Shown piece by piece: positions 60,359-64,000 of a DNA stretch of 64,000 nt; the stretch's first letter is position 1; each line of letters opens with the position of its first letter. The stretch spans positions 5,952,001 through 6,016,000 of the forward strand of contig NZ_CP075691.1 in the NCBI RefSeq assembly GCF_020026305.1. Reading direction: 5' to 3'. This DNA comes from Streptomyces sp. 135. Lineage in GTDB: Bacteria > Actinomycetota > Actinomycetes > Streptomycetales > Streptomycetaceae. Below the pieces are notes generated by a model, which was given only the letters and a program-made list of their open reading frames with translations, ran no database searches and was not told the origin of the DNA. A program made the translations under genes and the position numbers.

Positions 60359-60943
60359 ATGGGACACCGTGAAGATCTGCTCGAAGGGGCCAAGCGCTGC
60401 CTGCTGGAGAAGGGGTTCGCGCGGACGACGGCCCGCGACATCGTGAAGGAGTCGGGGACGAACCTCGGGTCCATCGGCTACCACTACGGGTCGAAGGACG
60501 CGCTGCTCGCGCAGGCGTACATCGCGCTCATCGAGCCGGTGGCGGACGATTTCGAGAGTTCGCGGATCGAGGGGAGCGCGGGCAAGGGGAGTCTGGAGCG
60601 GTTCCAGGAGGTCTGGGGCCATCTCATCCGCTCGGTCCCCGAGGCGCGGCCCATCTGGATGATGACGCTGGAGGTCATCACCCAGGGCGAACGCCTGGCG
60701 GGTATCCGCGAGTTGCTGATCGAGGCGCAGAAGCAGGGGCGCAGCGGACTCGCGGCGCTGTTCACCGGCATCGAGGAGAGCGCGCTCCCCGACGACGTGC
60801 TGGAGAGCGAGGGCCGCTTCTACACCACGCTGCTCAACGGCCTGATGGTGCAGTGGCTCTTCGACCCGGACTCGGCGACCACCGCCGAGCAGCTGACCGA
60901 GGGGCTGCGGCGGGTGATGGAGCGGGCGCGGGGCGAGGCCTGA
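60359..60943 (+). CDS. TetR family transcriptional regulator of the divergent efflux pump
   Basis: A 194-residue repressor-type protein. The DNA-binding domain is LLEGAKRCLLEKGFARTTAR onward with VKESGTNLGSIGYHYGSKDA (about 25-45). The C-terminal ligand domain includes PIWMMTLEVITQGERLAGIR. The ATG at 60359 is six bases after TAGGCT (60347-60352) and has no ribosome site, so the mRNA may be leaderless. Divergence from the MFS gene and the shared dyad strongly suggest it represses the pump and itself. Confidence 0.9.
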   Translation: MGHREDLLEGAKRCLLEKGFARTTARDIVKESGTNLGSIGYHYGSKDALLAQAYIALIEPVADDFESSRIEGSAGKGSLERFQEVWGHLIRSVPEARPIWMMTLEVITQGERLAGIRELLIEAQKQGRSGLAALFTGIEESALPDDVLESEGRFYTTLLNGLMVQWLFDPDSATTAEQLTEGLRRVMERARGEA

Positions 60944-61329
60944 AACGGGTGCGCGCACCCGGCGGCCGGCCGAGGTGCGGCCGCGGGTGCGCGCGAGGGG
61001 AACGCCGTGTGGGCGACTACCAGTCCATGCAGGTGGCCGGGACGTAACCCCTGATGTTGTAGTCATTCGGCATGACGTACAGCTCCGAGACCACCGCAGC
61101 GGCAGTTCGTTACCCGCCCCTGTGAGTTCCGCTTGATCGTGAGCAGTGGTTCCTGCGGAAACTCCGGAATCCCCGTGTGATGCGCAACGTGCATGAAGGC
61201 TGTTCGCACGAAATCCAAGGAGGGCGTCTGCTCCTTCTTCTTCGGTTCGGCCTCTCCCGCGACAGCTGATGTGTTCGACTGTCAGGCAGCGTGGGGGTGG
61301 CACGTTCCGACTTCTCGGGGAGGCATCTG
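60944..61329. other. 386-bp region without a supported gene
   Basis: Starts with a palindrome CGGGTGCGCGCACCCG (60946-60961), a possible terminator of tetR. A short minus-strand frame at 61017-61073 (MPNDYNIRGYVPATCMDW) and an open plus-strand stretch ending at a stop near 61180 (CEFRLIVSSGSCGNSGIPV) look like gene ends without beginnings and may be remnants. The rest, with visibly more A/T than its surroundings, leads to the GGGGAGG ribosome site of the next gene and probably holds its promoter. Confidence 0.4.
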
Positions 61330-61680
61330 ATGCAAGGTCTGACGCGGGTGCCGCTGGAGGGCGGCGGAGTGATCCTGTTCGAAGCCGGGCCGGAACTGGA
61401 ACTCGGCGGGCCAGTGAAGGCGGGGCGGGTCGGGGATGCGATCCGTGAGCTGCCGCAGACACTGCAGGCCGCTCTGGTGCCGGTTCGGGAGACCGCGCGG
61501 GTGGTACTGGAGCACTTGAAAGAGGCGGGGCCGGACGAGGCCGAGGTGGAGTTCGGGGTCAATCTCTCGTCGGAGGCCGGCGCCGTCATCATCAAGAGCG
61601 GCGCAGCCGTTCACCTGAAGATCCGGTTGCTCTGGAAAAAGGATGAGCCCGCGCCCGCCGCGGGAGACGCCGGAGCATGA
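61330..61680 (+). CDS. Trypsin-co-occurring domain 1 (Trypco1, CU044_2847 family) protein
   Basis: A 116-residue soluble protein of about the size and pattern of Trypco1: a beta-strand start (LTRVPLEGGGVILFEA), a helical centre (VGDAIRELPQTLQAALVPVR) and the characteristic DEAEVEFGVNLSSEAGAVII segment followed by a short tail. This family is named for its genomic association with trypsin-like peptidases in predicted NTP-dependent conflict systems. It may be a substrate, inhibitor or adaptor of the peptidase. ATG 61330 has GGGGAGG six bases upstream. Its stop overlaps the ATG of the peptidase-NTPase gene (ATGA), so the two are translationally coupled. Family assignment is from memory. Confidence 0.8.
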   Translation: MQGLTRVPLEGGGVILFEAGPELELGGPVKAGRVGDAIRELPQTLQAALVPVRETARVVLEHLKEAGPDEAEVEFGVNLSSEAGAVIIKSGAAVHLKIRLLWKKDEPAPAAGDAGA

Positions 61681-64000
61681 GGGCCGATGAAGGCCTGCCG
61701 GCAGACGGAGGCCGCAACCGCTCCGTGGGGGCCGCCCCCCACCCGACAACCCCCGGTGAGGCACCTGGGTCCATGCCGGATTCGGTGGTCCAGGTACTGG
61801 CAACGGACGGCGAGGTGGCCGGGGCGGGTTTCCTGGTTGGTGAGAGTGTCGTCGTCACCTGTGCGCATGTCGTGCGCGCGGCCGGACAGGTACCGGGCGG
61901 CCGGGTGGAACTCGCCTTCCCGCACCTGCCGAGTGCGCCGCGGGTGTGGGGTGAGGTACCAGCAGAGCAGTGGCGGAAACCGGAGGCCGAAGACATCGCC
62001 TTCGTGGAGCTGAGCAGTGTTCCCACAGGCGTACGGGCGTTACCGCTGGGGTCGGGGGCGGGGTGCCAGGGGCACAGGGTCTCCTCGTTCGGGTTCCCCG
62101 CCCAGGCGCCCCCCGGCGGCCATTTCGGCTTCGGCACGGTCGGTGATCTGTTGCCCGACAGCACCGGTACGGGCGAGCTGTTGCAGCTGACGGGGGCCAA
62201 CAGCCTGACGACCGGGTTCAGCGGCGGGCCGGTCGTGGACGGGGCGACCGGGCTGGTGATCGGCATGGTTACTGCCATCACCACTCCTGACGCCCACCTG
62301 AGGGGGATGGGCATCGCGTATGCCACGCCGGTCGATGTGCTGCGCCAGGTCCGGCCCGAGCTGGCTGAGCACGAGGTGTGCCCGTACCTGGGGCTGGAGC
62401 CGTTCACCGCTGGGGACGTCGGCTGGTTCCATGGCCGCGACGCGGCGGTGGAGGAGGTCTTGGAGGCGCTTGGAGGGCATCGGCGGATGCTGATGCTGCT
62501 GGGCTCCTCCGGAGCAGGAAAGACCTCTTTGGTCAACGCAGGTGTGTTGCCCGCCCTGGCCGACGGGGCGCTCCCGGGCAGCGACCGCTGGCTGCCCGTG
62601 GTTGTTCGGCCCGGTCCGGACTTCTTCGCGGAACTGGACGGTGCGGGGTTGCCCGGCGCTGCCACCGTCGGCCTGACGGCGGCGGTCGAGGCCCGCCTCG
62701 CGGCGGAGCCCGACTTCGATCGACTGCTGCTGGTCGTCGACCAGTTCGAGGAACTTCTCACGCAGCCGGGCCCCGCATCCGGTGGCGGGGCGTCCGAAAG
62801 GCGGCAGAGCGCGGCAACTCAACTCGTGGAGCTGAGTGACTCCCCGGTCGCCGTGACCATTCTGCTGATCATGCGTAACGACTTCTATGCTCCCCTCGAC
62901 GCCTTCGCCCCTCATCTCATGCGAGCCGCCTTTCCCGGACTGCTGAACGTGCCCGCGACCGTGAGCCGCCGGGAACTCGAGGCGATTGTCACCAAGCCGG
63001 CCGAGGCCGTCGGCCTGCGTATCGAGAAGGGCCTGACCGAGCGGATCATCAACGACGTTCTCGACGCCGAGTCCACGGGGCGGCAGGCACCGGTGACCCT
63101 GCTGCCGCCCTTGGAGCTCGCTCTGCGGGAGCTGTGGCGGCGCCGTGAGGACGGTCGGCTGACTCACGCCGCGTACGAGAGAACCGGCCAGGTCACCGGC
63201 AGCATGACCACGTGGTGCGATACGGCTCTCAATCAACTGCCCGCCGATCAGCGACCCATGGCGCAACGGCTCCTGACCTCGCTGGTCCGGCCCGCTGACG
63301 AGTCGGGCGGCATCCCCGCCACACGCCACCTCGTCCCTCTCAGCCGTCTGCGCTCCCTGGTGGTCGACGCCCACCGGGGAGGTCCGGACGCCGAGACCGC
63401 CTTCGAAGCAGTGCTGGCATCCCTCACCCATTACCGGATCGTCATCACCGGAGTCACCACCACCCGTGGTGAGACTGCGGGGGAACCGGCGGCCGAACTC
63501 ATCCACGACGCGCTCGTCCGGGACTGGGCCGGCCTCCGTGAGTGGGTCGCCCGCGATCAGCGGTTCCACCTCTGGCTGCACCGTGTCGCCGAACATCAGA
63601 TCCGCTATTCCCGCAGTGGCCTGCCAGGTGATCTTCTGGACGGTTCCCTACTGGCCGAAGGCCTGCAGTGGGTCGGACAGCGGCCGCTGCCGGCCGATGT
63701 CTCCGCGATCGTCACGGCCAGTCGGCGCCACCACCAAAGAACCATCCGTCGCACGCGGCGCATCAACGTCGCTCTCATCGTCCTGGTCGTCCTCGCACTG
63801 GTCGCCACGGGCATCGCTTTCCAGCAACAGCGCAGCGCCGCCACCGCAGAGCGGCAGGCCCTGTCCCGGCAGCTCTCCGCCCAATCGGCAAGCCTCCTCA
63901 CCGAGAACGCCGATCTCGCGTTGCTGTTGGCCGTCCAGGCGTATCGCGTGAGCCCCACGGCCGAGGCGATCGCCAGCCTTCAGAGCGCATCCCAATTCCC
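61677..64000 (+). CDS. Trypsin-like peptidase-nSTAND NTPase fusion with transmembrane helix, partial (3' end beyond window)
   Basis: At least 774 residues are visible with no stop before the window end. Residues 35-230 are a trypsin-like serine peptidase with the full triad: H64 (VVTCAHVV), D106 (AEDIAFVEL) and S182 (GFSGGPVV). Residues 236-640 are a STAND-class NTPase with Walker A LLGSSGAGKTSLVNAG (275-290) and Walker B LLLVVDQFEELL (350-361), the VDQFEEL form of nSTAND1. A membrane helix (NVALIVLVVLALVATGIAF, about 697-715) is followed by a helical stretch with LLLAVQAYRVSPTAEA. In relatives, WD40 repeats follow; they would be outside the window. The ATG overlaps the Trypco1 stop; ATG 61773 is an alternative start. 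Predicted sensor-protease of a conflict system; unproven. Confidence 0.9.
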   Translation, partial: MRADEGLPADGGRNRSVGAAPHPTTPGEAPGSMPDSVVQVLATDGEVAGAGFLVGESVVVTCAHVVRAAGQVPGGRVELAFPHLPSAPRVWGEVPAEQWRKPEAEDIAFVELSSVPTGVRALPLGSGAGCQGHRVSSFGFPAQAPPGGHFGFGTVGDLLPDSTGTGELLQLTGANSLTTGFSGGPVVDGATGLVIGMVTAITTPDAHLRGMGIAYATPVDVLRQVRPELAEHEVCPYLGLEPFTAGDVGWFHGRDAAVEEVLEALGGHRRMLMLLGSSGAGKTSLVNAGVLPALADGALPGSDRWLPVVVRPGPDFFAELDGAGLPGAATVGLTAAVEARLAAEPDFDRLLLVVDQFEELLTQPGPASGGGASERRQSAATQLVELSDSPVAVTILLIMRNDFYAPLDAFAPHLMRAAFPGLLNVPATVSRRELEAIVTKPAEAVGLRIEKGLTERIINDVLDAESTGRQAPVTLLPPLELALRELWRRREDGRLTHAAYERTGQVTGSMTTWCDTALNQLPADQRPMAQRLLTSLVRPADESGGIPATRHLVPLSRLRSLVVDAHRGGPDAETAFEAVLASLTHYRIVITGVTTTRGETAGEPAAELIHDALVRDWAGLREWVARDQRFHLWLHRVAEHQIRYSRSGLPGDLLDGSLLAEGLQWVGQRPLPADVSAIVTASRRHHQRTIRRTRRINVALIVLVVLALVATGIAFQQQRSAATAERQALSRQLSAQSASLLTENADLALLLAVQAYRVSPTAEAIASLQSASQF

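Overview
The window is a high-G+C chromosomal segment from a Streptomyces or a very close relative. Evidence for this includes strong G/C bias at third codon positions, many GTG starts, several apparently leaderless genes, twin-arginine and lipoprotein signal peptides, and paired SseB-like, DUF4190, DUF6191 and LAL-type LuxR proteins. From memory, the gene order follows the S. coelicolor core region around SCO5469-SCO5515 (glycine/serine genes, oligopeptide ABC operon, mnmA, ligA, rmdB, gatCAB, ilvBNC, serA). I could not check this by alignment.

Region by region. 1-3.99 kb (minus strand): gcvT-gcvH-glyA-sdaA, a glycine-to-serine-to-pyruvate route, preceded by a tandem glycine riboswitch. 4.0-6.6 kb: a P-loop ATPase and two SseB-like paralogues. 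6.9-13.2 kb: a complete five-gene oligopeptide/dipeptide ABC importer in the unusual order permease C, binding protein, permease B, ATPase D, ATPase F, ended by a 17-bp perfect hairpin. 13.2-18.5 kb: housekeeping and small accessory genes (TRIC-type channel, thioesterase, WYL regulator, Asp-nucleophile alpha/beta hydrolase, TetR regulator facing a two-gene small membrane protein unit). 18.5-28.6 kb: cysteine desulfurase, Tat-exported amidase, mnmA, an oxidoreductase divergent from a GlxA-type regulator, DUF427, LOG-like protein, SDR, MetE-like protein and NAD-dependent DNA ligase. 28.9-34.9 kb: the RmdB-like GGDEF-EAL protein and the gatC-gatA-small gene-gatB transamidosome operon. 35-49.6 kb: SMI1/KNR4-like protein, Tat-exported phospholipase C, MMPL transporter, GNAT acetyltransferase, LAL regulator, sorbosone-type dehydrogenase, aldo/keto reductase and a D-2-hydroxyacid dehydrogenase.

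49.7-58.6 kb holds a second GGDEF/EAL protein whose EAL domain has lost its signature residues. It is followed by the branched-chain amino acid operon ilvB-ilvN-ilvC, which has a leader peptide containing Ile-Leu-Val-Leu and a T-tailed terminator (classical attenuation), and then serA. Beyond 58.6 kb the content becomes accessory-like: an MFS efflux pump divergent from a TetR regulator across a 48-bp dyad, a 386-bp stretch without a gene, then an operon of a Trypco1-type protein and a large trypsin-like peptidase fused to an nSTAND-type NTPase that runs off the window. This last pair fits the predicted NTP-dependent conflict (immunity) systems and is the most interesting element here.

No tRNA, rRNA, CRISPR array or insertion sequence was recognised.
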